Of a DNA stretch of 64,000 nt, positions 24,601-37,805 are shown one piece after another (position 1 is the first letter of the stretch; each line of letters starts with the position of its first letter). The stretch comes from Adenanthera pavonina (lineage: Eukaryota; Streptophyta; Magnoliopsida; Fabales; Fabaceae). Location: assembly GCA_026686845.1 (NCBI GenBank), contig JAIVEN010000020.1, positions 5,979,501 to 6,043,500 of the forward strand, in the 5' to 3' direction. Below the pieces are notes generated by a model. The model made no database searches. It worked only from the letters and a program-made list of their open reading frames with translations, and was not told the origin of the DNA. The translations under genes and the position numbers were made by a program.

Positions 24601-24958
24601 AGTACAAAAGCTGGAAAGGTATCAGAGAGTGGTCAAGCCAAAGCTGCCTTAGTCCTCAAAAGGACTTTGTTGAGGTGAGGATGGCCTCCAACCTCCATCA
24701 GAGGACGTTTGACGGCCAAAAAAATCTCAAAAATCACTGTATGAAACAATAAACATTTGCAAGACTTGATGGCCAAAAAGATAAAAATCAAAAGCAACAC
24801 TCTCCTCCATATTAACTTCAATTCATGAACTGGGCCAAAAACACCTGTAAACATGTACCATCACCTAAATGTATTTACAAAAGAAATATACACCATTCCA
24901 GACAAAGCACAAACAGCCAAAGAAGCAGAGCTCATATTGATGTCACACTAGCCTCCAC

Positions 24959-27900
24959 TCAAGGTTTATGTTGTGCATATATTGATGAGCGAACAGCTTG
25001 TTGAGGAGTCACAGCTTTTCCATTCACAAGTACTTGTTCAGGGAAGTCCACGCGGAGAGACTTGAACTGGTAATGCTAATTTAAGATATACCCACATGAC
25101 ACAAGGCGAATGAATACTTAGTCAGAATCAGAATGACTAGTTTTTACAATAGGGACACTGAAGAATTGGGAAATTATTGGATTAATGGTGCCAACCAGAA
25201 CATAGTATGTCCAGAGTTCCATGAAACAAGCTGTAATCAGCAAATGGAAATCCAAGAGAGAGCAAGCATGACTTGGATATAAATGCATATACCTTCTCCT
25301 TCCACGAAAAATCAACATGACGGAAATACGGGTCAAGCAATGTTAACTGATCTCTTTCTTTGATCTGAAAAAGAAAGGACCAATTAATTATTCAGTTGAT
25401 GCAATATATCAATATGGTAGATGCTGATTGTTCTTTCCTTTTCTTCTCATGTTTTGGTCTTAGATGATGTTCACGTAAATGGAGACAAACTTTTGGCATA
25501 AAGGTTTCACCAATGATCAGTTCTAGATCTTATAGGAGGAAATATGCTTAAAATACATTAGGAGGAAATAGAAATTAAGATAAAATTACACCAACTCTTA
25601 CCACATCCTTACGTACACCATAAACCGTGACAACAAAGCAAGTTTGGTTTGAATCACAAAGCAAATAGTATCTGCAAAATAAGAAGTTATCGGAGACTCA
25701 GAATTAACATATGGATTGCCTAATTGGCTCCCAAACTAATATGTGAGTAGTTGTTCACGACTACTCAGGATCCAATGCGTTGTACTCATTCATTTATCAA
25801 CCACACTTTATTTGTTCTTATTAAATCAAAATATTATCATGACTAGGTTTATTAGGTGTCTGACAAAACAATTATAAGCAAAAAAAGTAGTTCAATTATA
25901 GTTAGAAATATTTCAAAGAGATAGGTAACTTGCAGAGAAAAATAGGGAGGACTTAAAGATTCTTCAATAAGGGGGGAAAAAGAATAACAATTATTAGCAA
26001 GAAAAAGTAAACTTACAATTAAGTTGAGATTCTTCCCCCTCCCCATCCGCCTCTCTCTTTTCCCCCCTAAACGAGATGTATATTCAATTTTATATTTTAA
26101 TTAATATTTATCATAAACTTGCAATTTTATTCACTATTTATGGTTGCCTTCTATGAAAAGGCCATTATAAAATTTGAAAAGTCAACATAAAATGCATAGA
26201 CATGTGATGCAGTATGCAATGAAATTGTAACACCATTTTGCAATTAAAGCACTTTAGACCTTCCCATCTACATGAAAGCTACTTCTCAGAATTTGAGAAC
26301 TTACAGGGGAGCAACAGCGTCATTTGTAACAAAGAATAAAACCTTCCCATCCACTGCTACTGCTCTGTTCAGACCCTCCAACATAAGGTCTATAGTAGCT
26401 CTATTGTATGACGAATTTACTTTCACGAGGGAAAACATGAATCAAGTGAGTATATTAAATATTAAATGATTAAATGAAAAAAAATAAAAGAGAGCTCAAC
26501 AAAATTTAAAGGGGTTAGAACTGAAATTTATATAGTTCGAAAGGTAGCTTACAATGAACAGCAGCCAAAGATGAGGACAAACTTGCCATTCGCTTAGCTT
26601 TTAAATGTCCACCCTGCATATAAATGTTGTACAAAACAGAATCACTCTGACATATGATAAATTACTAAAATCAAACAATTTCTTAGCTTTATTCAGTTAC
26701 TTTCTTCCTTCTTGTTTTGTGAAGGGGAGAAGGAGTGGGATTAACTTGAATGTTTAGTGCAATTACCAGCTTCTATCATTATAGGACTCCTCCATACTAG
26801 GAAATCAAATTACCAAATGGACCAAATAAATATGGCGTTCAAGAAGTCACTGGCTTTATATTACCATTACAGTACTACATAGTCTATAACCGAGGAAAAA
26901 TTTTGTTACCCTCAAAAGATTGTGCAACTTGTCGAGTAGGTTGACTATCTTCTGAACCTCTGCAGCAGAATTCAGACTTGGATCCTTTAAAGCAGCAGCC
27001 TCAAATCCACTGAGGGCCCTCTCATAATTCTCTAGATATCTGTTAACCTGAACAAAACTAATTAGGATGACAATTAACAAATAAAACCGAAAACTAAATA
27101 CTGTTTATGTGAAATATGTAACGAATGCAGTACTTATATTTTGACATAGTTATTTTTCTGCTTAATTATTTTGGGAGTTGGAAATTGTTGAGAATGCACG
27201 ACCAAACTGGGATAGAGGCTCATTTATAATATATACATATTCACAGGGTAACCAACAACCAGAATACTAACAATGTAAGTGTTGGAGATTGTACCCTAGG
27301 CCAATCATTGTATTATGAACATTGAACTTCATTATGAAAAAAGTGTTTTTCCTTACATTATTATATTGTTTGCATGCTTTTCTTTATAATAATATCCTTG
27401 GATAAATCATTTTTATCCTAAATATCCCAAGTCAATCATCATTATGGGAACAATAATGAACTAAGACTAGTATGATTTTGATTGATAATTATGTAATAAT
27501 TATATATGAAGATACAAATCAAAATCATAAACTTCTGTTAGGGAATAGGTACCGGATCGACCTGTCATGAAATAGCTGCATGGATCAAGTCATAAATATA
27601 TCATATATAATTGTGGCACTAAGCCCTCAGACCTGAGATCACCATGACTTTCTACATGGGGAAACTATACTTTGACAAAGTCAAAAGTCACATTTAATTG
27701 GGAGATTATAAAGGCTATGATCAGGCATAATGGAACTTGTGTGGAGGAAGATGAATGGTCAAGATGGAATTTGTTCATCTAATTAATGAAGAGATATATC
27801 TGGGCCCCTCGATGAGTGAGACTAAGAAATGTATGGCAATACATTTGTTTTATCAGTCTGCTCAAAGATCGAGAAAGTGATGGTTGAGTAAAATGAGGAT

Positions 27901-30900
27901 GACGTTTCCATGCCTCATACTTGACCTATATATCATAAGACAAGAGGGATGTGATCGGGTTATATGATAGGCTATATCAGATCACCGATCTCATATGATT
28001 TGAGTAGTCACAATGTCTTGCTAGAGACTACTTGTAACTTGTGGGTCCAATAGTATTATTAGCCCACTGCATCATATAGGCCTACAAGGTCACACACAAG
28101 AACGAGCAAACTCGAGCTAGAATATCCAGATTCATTGAATCTAAAATGTGTCTATATTCAATGAATTTAATATTCAATTTATGTTGATTGAATTTTATTT
28201 ATATATATATTTGATATATATATATATATATATTATAAAATTCAAAATATATGTTTAATATATTATATATTTGATATATACTCCATCCGTTACGCTATAT
28301 AGTGCACTGTTCTGAGAAATTCATGTTTCAAAATATAGTGCATTGCACGGATTACATTGTGTTTTTTTTTATTGTATTTCCAGTATTGCCCCTAATAAGT
28401 AAGCTTATATATTATACGGTTACCAATGCATTTAATGAAAAATCTTTAATGGTTTGGTCAAATCATAAATGAATGAAAGAGAATTTCCCCAAAAATTTCA
28501 CTTTTCACAATTATCAATGACTCATGGGAATTCGGAAAAAAGAATGAAGGAGAGAATGGATGCAATTTATTAATGCAGGAAGTATTATTAAATAAGGGTA
28601 ATTTGGAAAATAATGGAAAAAAATTTCGGTTACTAATCATTGTCTTGGTACGTGTGTGGTAGTTAAAAGTGCACTATAAACTGGAACAGAGGGAGTATTA
28701 TATTATTTCAAAATATATATATATATATTGTTCAAATTAATTTAAATGAATTAGTTTTCTATTTAATTCTATATGATAGATTGAAATTTAAACTAATGTC
28801 ATAATTTAAATATGATTTAAATTGGACTCTAAATTTGAATTTAAACTAATAGTCTAAATTTAATTTATATGATAAATTAAATCTAGATTTGATTCTGGAT
28901 ATAGATTAGATAGTTAATTTAAATTTAATCTATTAGATAGATTTAAATTCAAACTAATCTATTTAATTAATACTTGATTTAATTTAATTATTGATTTAAA
29001 TTAAACAAATACCAAATCCTATCTAAATATTGATATAGACTAGGATTATTTGTCACAGAATCAACATAATTTCGAATCACCCTATAGAGAGAGCGGCTGT
29101 ACACTCAGAAAGCAAGACTGTACAAACAAACGGCGAACAACAAGGGCGTACAGACGTTCACAAACAGAGGTGCTAGCACGCCGTTCGAATTATACTTACC
29201 GTTCATGTGGATACCGGTAGAGGGAGCTAACCAGTCGCATTTGTTCCTGAGATCTGACGAAATGAAAAAGAATCGCAAGAGACGCACCGGGGGTAAATTT
29301 TTTTTTTACATTTCAATCTAAATAACGTTGACGAATCCATAGGAGGGAATTTCTTGATAGTTTTTCACTGCGTGTGTACTGAAATTCCCAATAGTAAGAT
29401 GGGGAAAAAAAGCCTTCTAGTAAAGAATTACACAAAACTGTCTCCATAAACGTCAGGGAAATAAAATTTATCTAAAGAATTATATGGAGAAAGTTATAGT
29501 GAAATCTAGAAGCAAAAGGCAAGAAAAGAAAGAACCAAATATAATTATCAGTTGAAAGACCTATTTGTATGGTTAAACAGTTTTTGCTCCCCCCAAAAAA
29601 CAAATGCCAAATCAAACACAAAGGTTGAATCTTTCAAATACCCAACCTTGTACATCAAGGAAATGATGAGATTTTATATATTTGATTGATTTATGTCATT
29701 TACTATTCGAATAGTAGATAATTTGGTAACATCAATTGTAGGTGAATGCTAATAGAAACAATGATAACAGGCAAAAGACCAAGCCAGATAAGCGATGCAT
29801 AAAATTGGTCATTGCAGGAACTTATCTTTACCATCATAAAATTCCACAGACCATAAATAAACTTGGACGATAGAGGGCATATAAAAGTTTTAGAAAGATT
29901 GAGAATAAAGGCAGTGAATGATTCAAAATATGTAGAGATTCCCAAGGAAAAGAAACACAAAAAAAGGAGAAAAATTGAACTTACAATGGCACTATTAAAA
30001 TATAGATCTGGATTGGACTTCATTCTTTCATCTTTCTCCTGGTAAATATTAAAAAACGTTATGTCTTCTACATTATTAAAAGAAAAGCCTATAATTCACC
30101 AACGATATTGCACACTAAAATAATCTCTGTATAAAAGAGTATCGTAAAAGTCAACATGCTCATAAAGTTTTTTATCATGAAAGTAACAACCAAAAGAAGA
30201 TAAATTTCTTTCATAAACAAAAAGTACTAAGGTTAAATTCTCAGTTCATTCACTTAATACTCACAGCATTTTGATATGCTTTTACAGAATGTAAAAGTTT
30301 GCTATGATCCCAAGCTCCAGAGACAAAAAAGCTTGTAAGGCATGCATTTCCAAGATTATCTGTCAAGAAGATTAGATGATTTTAAAGATATAAATTTTGC
30401 AGTATTATTTTCAGAAAAGCCAAATATTTTTAGAGAAAGAATAAGGAGAAAAAGGAAAATGGGCCACCTTGATCTCACTTATGCACATTATTCATTCACA
30501 TAATGAAACTGAATTTGAAGGCTAAAGCAATGAACATAGAAAATATCATAGGGCATTAAGGAAAAACGCCTAGCTTTTTAGGTGTTTAAATGATGAATTT
30601 CCTTTCCTTTTTTTTTTATGTCTGATGTCATATATGTCCATCCCAAATTGGTGTAACTAAAAATAATGGGGGTCAAGGGTTTCAGACTGTTAATTTTAGA
30701 GAGAGAAGGGGTTTTTGTTTTTTTTTTTGTTTTTGGAGGGGGGGGGGGGTTGTGGTTTTACGCCATCACAAGAGAGAGATGACAATGAAACCTTTCCTTC
30801 GCTCTCTCCTCATTCCCCTCCATCAACATCGTTAGGCATCAAACTGACGTTTTATTTCAAACCTCACTGCTCATTTCAGGGAAAGAAATAAAAGCATTTC

Positions 30901-33900
30901 AATCTCTTTATTACTATATTTTGTTCTATCCTTTGACAGGTGGACTAATAGCCAAATTTCCCGCATCATACCTGACACTATATGTTCTCATTGCATTCCC
31001 AGAGAGAAGATAACTTATATAGTGTTGCTTTAATAAAGACAAGAAGGGTGATATGAACTCTAAATATCCAGTGCGATTGTGCCAATATGTGAACTGACGT
31101 TTGATAGCAAAGCAAGGTTTGTTCTTTGAATACATATTGGTAGTATATACAGAATCTTACACCAAGAATACCCATCCTTGACATCCAAAGTGATAGCCTC
31201 CTTGGCGTGTTGAATGCTTTCCTCAACAAGTTCTGCCTGATTCTCAGCACCTGTGAAGAAACAGGTTTGTAGAAATCACAATTGTACATACATAATGAAA
31301 CAAACCAAAGTAACTAGTCCACAACCACCAGCACTCTCTTTAGAGGTGCTCAAACAAGGTTACAATTACCTAGGAAATTAAGTTAAAATAAAGAGATATT
31401 TGATGATAAAAATTACAATTGAATCCCTCACCTTGTGACATTTTTCTTTTGAGCATTGATAACTGACAAAGAATCTTCTTGTTAGGAACCTGAAAGAACA
31501 ACCAATATCTATCATTATGTCAATCACCTCACAAAATATAACCAAAGCAGACCAAAACTGACACTCGAGACAGAAAAGTAATGGCCTTTAATATATCTGC
31601 ACAATGTTTATTTAAAATCTTGAAAATTTTAAGTCATCACAATTTCTTCTCTGCAACATATATACTCTACAGGTGATTCCACAAAATCAAGCAATTGCAT
31701 CAAAATACTGTCACAATCAATTTGGAAACAGAGAAATTGCTGGGAACACTAATAAAACGGTATAGCATCAGTCAAAAAACTTGAAAGCAGTAAAAATTAG
31801 TGAAACATGTAGCAAAATAATGTCAATTTAGCACAAGTAATCAAAATATGTAATCCAGCCTTATCAACCACTTAAGCTTTAATTCCACAAAAATTAAATT
31901 ACAGCACTATGCCATTTCATAATTTCCATCAATAAAAACTTTCAAATATGTCAAAGTAACAACTGAAACGCAGTAAGTAAGAAGAGTCTAATAAATTAAG
32001 AAATTAAAACATTAACATTTAAAAGATAGAATTAAATAAAACCCTGTTTCACTTTGCTATGCTTACTACTTATAAAGTTATGAACCACATTCCATAGACA
32101 CTACCAAAAGTATACTATGATTTGTAAAGATCATTGCAATAAAAGAAATACATAACCATTTTTCAGCAACCAACGTTTCAGTCCTACTCTACCATCAGAT
32201 GGTCCGAAACTAATGTATATTAGTACCTATAGAACAGTGCTCACCACAAAAGAAAATCACAACAACCTGGAATATAGTATCATGTTTCTTTAGTCACTAC
32301 TCACTGGATTACCCCTTGTTTCCCATTCTTCTTATTTACACAGTTTACAACTATACATTCCTAGAATTTTGTTTGAAACTATGACTTTTATGATTACCAT
32401 TCCTGTGAGAAAACCATTTACATGCCTTCAACGAAATATGTTAGCAAACACTGAATCAAGAATTATAAAGGCAACCATTTCCACCAAATTGATGAGAAGT
32501 GGAACTGGAATTTTTCCCCCCCTTGAAATCACAGAATTTTTCAGCTTCAACCATTATCTTATCACCCTTTATTTATTTAAGGAGGTTGAAATCTCTCTCA
32601 CATTCCCCTCCCCCTTTCTGTTGCCCACTTTTCACGGGAAAAGGTTTCAATTTATTCTTTCTGATAGAACAACAAATTCTATTAAAAAGAGAGGATAAGG
32701 AATACATAAAAATAAATAAGTAAACAACGGCCTCCAGTCCTGGAGTTAAAAACAACACTAGGAGGAAAACAGGCTCATCAATACAATAATGCTCTCCGAT
32801 TTTTCTGTGTATCTGTCAACCAGATCCCACCTCCTAGAAAAATCCATGTGCTGTTATATGCCAAAGAGAAGCCTTATGAACAACCCTATGTCATAAACAG
32901 ATTTTACTACAAAGGCTTATCCAAGAAAATCCAAGCATTCCATTTCAACTGGAAACAGCATATTGAAGAACAGATGACACAACTCCACAGAACTTTGCCA
33001 TCCTCACTTCAGAAAATCCTCGATTTTTGCTTTCATACTCAAGCAACAATGAGGACCTTTATATGTATCAGAAAAATTTTATCTTTCTCATTTATTTGTT
33101 TGTCAATGTCCACTTGTCAGGATTATATGAATTTCTTTCTTCACAGTTACCATTAATCAATATGAAGCCCTTCAAAGGCAAAAAAAATTCACAAAAGAAT
33201 CCCATTATATGAATAAGATCAGTTAGGGTAAAGCTCAGGGTTGTTATTCAACAAGTACAGCCATCAAGAGGATAAAGAAAAAACAAAAATGATATGCTAC
33301 AGGGCTATGCATCATATCAACAACTTATATAACGGGCAAGTATTGCGAATCTAATTTCAGCATTAACCTTGCCCAACGCAAGACTGAGGCAGTTTTTAGC
33401 ATCAGATAGATCTCCTTTCTTCCAAATGCAGTTACCTAAACATAGCCAAGCATCTGCAAGAGATGGGTTTAACTTAACCTGGTGCATAGAAATAGAAGAG
33501 TCAGTCATAAATCATGCCTATTCAGCATCCACAGAAACTAAAATCTTGATTATGCTGACAGCTTTTGATAGATGATCCTCTGCTTCTTTGTTATAGTCAG
33601 GGCATACATCCAATATCTTCCCTCTCAGATATTCAAATGTTGCACGTTGCATGGGTGACTTTCTTTCTTCTGGCAAAGAAGACAATTTTATGATAACAAA
33701 AGTTCAATAAAATGAATTTTAGACACTTTGATGGAAGTAACCCAAATCAAATCTTGTATTATTTATGAAACAAAGCTGCAATACCTTGTCCATAGAAGAC
33801 AATGGACAATTGGAAGATAACAGAAGGCAGCATGTACAGCAAGCAAAGAAGACGAAAATAGCAAAAAGAAAGAAAAAAGTATTCCTCTGGTCTTCAATAG

Positions 33901-35484
33901 ACAAGAGACTCTTCACTAAGCCAAGTCTTTCCTTTCCTCACACCGACCCCTCAGTCAACAATATATTATATTCCCTGCTAACAGCCTTGCTCTCTCTCAC
34001 TCTCACTCTCACCCTTCACAACCCATGTGAGTTAGTTAGCACTATTATTTCCCCTTTTTATCCCTCTGGCCAGCTCACAAGAAATTGCAACAGCGTGATT
34101 CACTTTTCCCTTCATTCTCCCCTCACACGTAACCAATGCCTCATGCCCAAATACTTTGGGTCCATCATATAACCGAGAGGAAAAAATAAGGTATTAAGGA
34201 ATCATGTTGATTTTCACTAGTTAACAATCTGGCTTGAAATGAAGTTGTTTTTATAGTCACACATAAAATCTAAGTAAATGTGACAGTAACCATGACAACA
34301 AATATATAGAAACATCTCCTATATGTTATTGGGTCTTATTTTGATCTCAATTTCTTAAACTCCTACTTTCTGTGGTTGATCAGTCCCAAATTGGTTGAAG
34401 CTTCGATTGACCTTGCTTTTTGCTATCCCTGAGATGGTATCCATTATCAGGTGGTATCTTTTCATGGAGTCTAGGGATTCTTATCTTGCATTGTTATGAT
34501 GATCCATGGGGCTAATATAACCCCATTGTTTTCCAATGAATCAATTAAAACCGGAACCCACACAATATTTATCCATCTAAGCATGCATATAACTGTTTAA
34601 CTCATAACTGGCCCTTAATATGTCCTTCATACTCTTCTTTACGTTTACTACAAAATTATATTTCCTCCCTTTCCCTCTCTTTTCAACCATTTCCCTTGCA
34701 ATCGCAAATTATTGATCTTTCCCTCAGATGCCCCGGCTCTCAAAGTTACTGTCTTCGATTCAAGTATGAGTTTAACAACCTTTTCTGCAACGTAAAACAA
34801 AAAATCATGACATATTTTACGGTTTCTTATCCTTCTCGTACATAACAAAGATTTACTTTTCAAGTTATTCTGATTCGTACTGCAATATCCTATATCATGT
34901 CTTCAAATACGCACAAGAAAATCAACAATGTATCTATGGAAATTTTCAGTCACACTTTTAAAGCATTTGGAACAACTTAAAAGCTTAAAATTTTCAAATC
35001 CTCGTAACAAACCCAAGAAAATAATTCTTGGGTTCATTAAAGTTCAGTCATAGCTTTATGAGCTATTCCAGAAGCAACACATCAGAATCACTATTCTCTA
35101 ACCAATATAAAGAAACGCAAATTACATCATAGCACCTCACACACTCATTCTATGTTCCAATATTCCCCCAGGCTCATTTTTCCTGGAAAACCGAACTGGG
35201 GTAGTAGAAGAAGGCAGTCGTCGCACATATAACAATACTAGTCTATACGAATAGCTCAGAATTTACCAGGAGAAATAGATTAATGGATATTATCAAGAAT
35301 ATGAAGAAGAAAATTTACCTGGAGGGATAGAATCGAGGAATTTCAGAGCAAGATCGGATTGTTCTCGCAATTTGGAGATCTTGTCATCTTGATTCTCCGG
35401 GAAATAGGTGTCTCGGATGTGGTAAAGATCTTCAGCTACTTTTGCAGCTTTCGCTAAAGAGTCTTCCTTCGCTGGCTTGCTCAT
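24959..35484 (-). CDS. TTC5/Strap-like protein: TPR repeats plus C-terminal OB fold (13 exons, 415 aa)
   Basis: Exons (minus strand): 35484-35319, 33669-33560, 33478-33368, 31489-31432, 31250-31161, 30359-30265, 30038-29985, 27047-26910, 26613-26553, 26419-26305, 25671-25602, 25364-25293, 25066-24959. All are GT-AG and the frame is open to TGA. The start is ATG 35484 (MSKPAKEDSL); upstream in-frame codons lack an ATG. TPR units are clear at VKLNPSLADAWLCLGNCIWK (from residue 93), ...DGYSWYNLGNACLTSFFVSG (about 170-195) and YLENYERALSGFEAAALKDP (about 231-250). Residues 300-410 (AVAVDGKVLFFVTND-like, LYYLLCDSNQTCFVVTVYG, LDPYFRHVDFSWK, SLRVDFPEQVLVNG) form the OB-fold domain of the TTC5 family. 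Animal TTC5 is a p300 cofactor and binds nascent tubulin chains to trigger tubulin mRNA decay; the plant role is not established. Several introns exceed 1 kb and one holds a retrotransposon LTR. Confidence 0.9.
27280..29393. mobile_element. Solo LTR of a Copia-type retrotransposon in intron 7 of the TTC5-like gene
   Basis: The element begins TGTTGGAGATTGTACCC and ends GAAATTCCCAATA, the usual termini of plant Copia LTRs (TGTTGG...CCCAACA, here with one change at the 3' end). It is flanked by a perfect 5-bp direct repeat GTAAG (27275-27279 and 29394-29398). No primer-binding site, gag or pol sequence is visible between the ends, so it is a single LTR left after recombination, about 2.1 kb including a nested MITE. 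It lies in the 2.9-kb intron between exons 7 and 8. Confidence 0.8.
28281..28695. mobile_element. Stowaway-type MITE nested in the solo LTR
   Basis: Terminal inverted repeats: CTCCATCCGTTACGCTATAT at the left, and CTCCCTCTGTTCCAGTTTAT from the right end reversed, both followed by AGTGCAC. TA dinucleotides flank both ends (28279-28280, 28696-28697). It is related to the MITE at 43770-44042 (shared TTGAGAAATTCAT and TTTCAAAATAT blocks), which is in the opposite orientation. It is 415 bp and non-coding. Confidence 0.8.
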
Positions 35485-36081
35485 CTCAGTGACTCTGGCG
35501 AAGGAAGCGAACACTGCTGGAGAAAACGAGGACGGGGATTCGGAAGCAAGTTTTCACCTTGTTGGCTCAAGGTTGTCAGAAATTGACTGGGACGATTTCA
35601 AAACTAAATTTTTAATTTTTAATTATTATTTTGTGGAAACTAATTTAAATATTTAAATATTTAGTGACAATAAATTCTGAAGAGATATTTTTAAATTTTT
35701 AATTATAAAATTTGACAAATATGAAAATAAGTTATTCATTTGAAAAAATTACGATAAAAAAACTTAAACCAACTAATATTTATAAGGGAAAAAGACAATT
35801 TAAGACCCCAACTGAAAATATTTCCTTTCAAGAATCCAATTTAAAAATTTAGTACTTCTATAAACTGAATTTCCAACTCAAATCAACTGAATTTCGGACT
35901 GATACTGTTCATTTGTCAATATTTTTTTATGAAAGTCCTAAACTATCTTTTTCCCTATTTACAATAAAAAACTTTAAAAATTACATTCATTTTTATGCCA
36001 TTGCAAGAATCATTTTTTAAATCCTTTAAAAAAAAAAGAATCATTTTAAAGATACCTTAAAAAATGAGAGTACCTTAAAAG
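35485..36081. other. TTC5-like promoter region and AT-rich spacer
   Basis: The first 100 bases (35485-35590) are GC-richer and are the likely 5' leader and core promoter of the minus-strand TTC5-like gene. No clear TATA box is seen. The rest is AT-rich with nothing recognised. Confidence 0.4.
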
Positions 36082-36415
36082 CAATGTTCTGAGAATTGGA
36101 CCGAACCGGACGGTCAGATCGATTGAACCGTCACCTAAAGTGAATAATGGTTTGATTTTCAGCTTTAGACTATTTTAGGGGTTGGACCGGATTGGATCGC
36201 TTTGAACTGACTTTTGAGCCGAAAATCAAAGTTGAGCCGGGAACCAGAGCGGTTTTTAGAGAATCGGATGGTTTTTTAGATTAGGTAAAATTTAACTTAA
36301 ATTTAATTTTTTTACCAAAATTATTAATTATAAAAATTATTAGAGAGTAAAACATTATTTCTCTTTTTATTTTAAAATTACTAATTATAAAAATGAGAAA
36401 TTTTATTATATTATA

Positions 36416-36711
36416 CTCTTTATGTCCCAAATTATAAGAGAATTTTAAAATTCTTTATTTATCCCAAAATATAAGAAATATGGATAAAATTTATTAAGTA
36501 ATTAATATTATTTTCCTTTTATATCCTTAAGTAATTAAGGTTATATTAATAATTACTAATAATTAATGAGTTTTATTTCAGACTTTTAATGTAGGTAATT
36601 TTGAAAAAAAATTGAAATTGTAGTACAATTAATGAGTTTAACTACCAAACTATTTTTTTCTTGATACAGATGAAGTAATTATTTATTTTTTATAATTGAG
36701 GATGGGGGGAG
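36416..36711. mobile_element. Stowaway-type MITE nested in the hAT element
   Basis: It is bounded by TA (36414-36415 and 36712-36713) with ends CTCTTTATGTCCCAAATTAT and, reversed, CTCCCCCCATCCTCAATTAT. The inner ATAAGA motifs resemble the MITE at 44936-45272. It is 296 bp and non-coding. Confidence 0.6.
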
Positions 36712-36825
36712 TAGAATCATTTTATAATATTATAGTTATATAGTGCTATCATGTTAAAATATTTTAATATTACTTTTAATGATTTAATATATATATATAT
36801 ATTATACTTAATTATTATGTCACCG

Positions 36826-37124
36826 GTTCTGTCTTTTGTTGAATCTTTTTCATGGCTTGATAGATAATTTGATAAGCCAATGATCTTTTTATGTGTTTCA
36901 GAATACGATTAACCAACATGTTAACTAATTGATTACGATAAATTGGATCAGATTTTGCAGTTTTTTCTTTTGCACTACCTCGACATGACATGAGCATGAA
37001 AGGAGTTCAAGAATCCATTTTCTTTTTATAAGGGCCAAAATCATTTATTTTGGCTTTTTGACCCCATATTGTAGGGTGGATCTCGAAATATATGAAAGAT
37101 CTTCCTCCAAGCCGTACATAGACT
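36826..37124 (-). pseudogene. rps7: Plastid DNA insertion: end of rps12 and start of rps7
   Basis: On the minus strand the piece begins with the plastid segment ATGTACGGCTTGGAGG, runs through the rps12 C-terminal codons YGVKKPK and stop, the short spacer, and the start of rps7 (MSCRGSAKEKTAKSDPIYRN ... LAYQIIYQAMKKIQQKTE). It stops abruptly after the KTE codons. Plastid rps7 continues for about 100 more codons, so this is a truncated nuclear copy. The gene order matches the plastid genome, so it came as one DNA fragment and not from separate transcripts. Few substitutions are visible, which suggests a fairly recent transfer. Confidence 0.9.
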
Positions 37125-37349
37125 GTCAGTCTAACAAGTTAAATCATAAAAATTATGACCTGATAAAATTTTCAATTTAATATTCGGTCCAGTTTTTAAA
37201 ACATTACTTAAAAGGTAGAGGGAGCTTTCCACCTGGTCAAATTAGAAACTACGCGATCAGGTTTTTTTAATGTCTTTCATTATATAGTGATTAATGGAGA
37301 AACAATTAGATATTTTACGAAGAGAAGGAGGAAATTGATCAACATCAAT

Positions 37350-37797
37350 CAGTGGCAGACTTAGGACCCTAGATTAGTGGGTATAATTTTCTTTCTAAAT
37401 GATAGAAAATATTATCATATAAAGATATACTAAAATTATATAAAATTTTACATATAAAATTAAATATGTTACATACCTTACAATTGTTTTTGTCATAATT
37501 TCATATTTGAAATTTTTGAATAATCAATACATTGTCAATGTTATTAAAGATATTTTTTCCAATATAAGTCATCAGATAATCATGTATCAATGCATCTTAT
37601 TTGGGCTTATATTTTTTGGATAAAGTTTTATATAATTTATTTTGAAGCTCTATTTAGATATAAATTTAGTGGATTTAAAAATAATATATATATATATATG
37701 AGTGTAAAATGATAATTATAACACAAATATACATGTAATTTTGTGGAAATCAAAAGGTGCAGCTACCCCTACTGAGACCAATATAGGTCGGCCCCGG
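37350..37797. mobile_element. Second short hAT-type MITE
   Basis: The ends CAGTGGCAGACTTAGG and, reversed, CCGGGGCCGACCTATA are imperfect inverted repeats. A perfect 8-bp direct repeat ACATCAAT lies outside (37342-37349 and 37798-37805). The interior is AT-rich and non-coding. It sits only about 140 bases from the previous hAT-type element. Confidence 0.6.
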
Positions 37798-37805
37798 ACA
37801 TCAAT

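Larger units (their letters stand above)
36082..37206. mobile_element. Non-autonomous hAT-type element carrying plastid DNA and a nested MITE
   Basis: The ends are CAATGTTCTGAGAATTGGACC and, reversed from the right, TAATGTTTTAAAAACTGGACC. An exact 8-bp direct repeat CTTAAAAG lies just outside (36074-36081 and 37207-37214). Eight-base duplications and such ends mark the hAT superfamily, and the inner GGACCGAACCGG-type sequence is typical of common plant hAT MITEs. The interior holds a Stowaway MITE (36416-36711) and a plastid rps12-rps7 piece (36826-37124). No transposase is encoded. Confidence 0.75.

Noticed and set aside
35484..35514. N-terminal extension of the TTC5-like protein (FASFARVTE...)
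   Set aside because: The codon at 35512-35514 on the minus strand is GTG, not ATG; the first ATG is at 35484, where homologues begin.
36815..36997. A functional rps7 gene
   Set aside because: Only the first third or so of rps7 is present and it lies in a nuclear transposon, so it is a truncated plastid copy.
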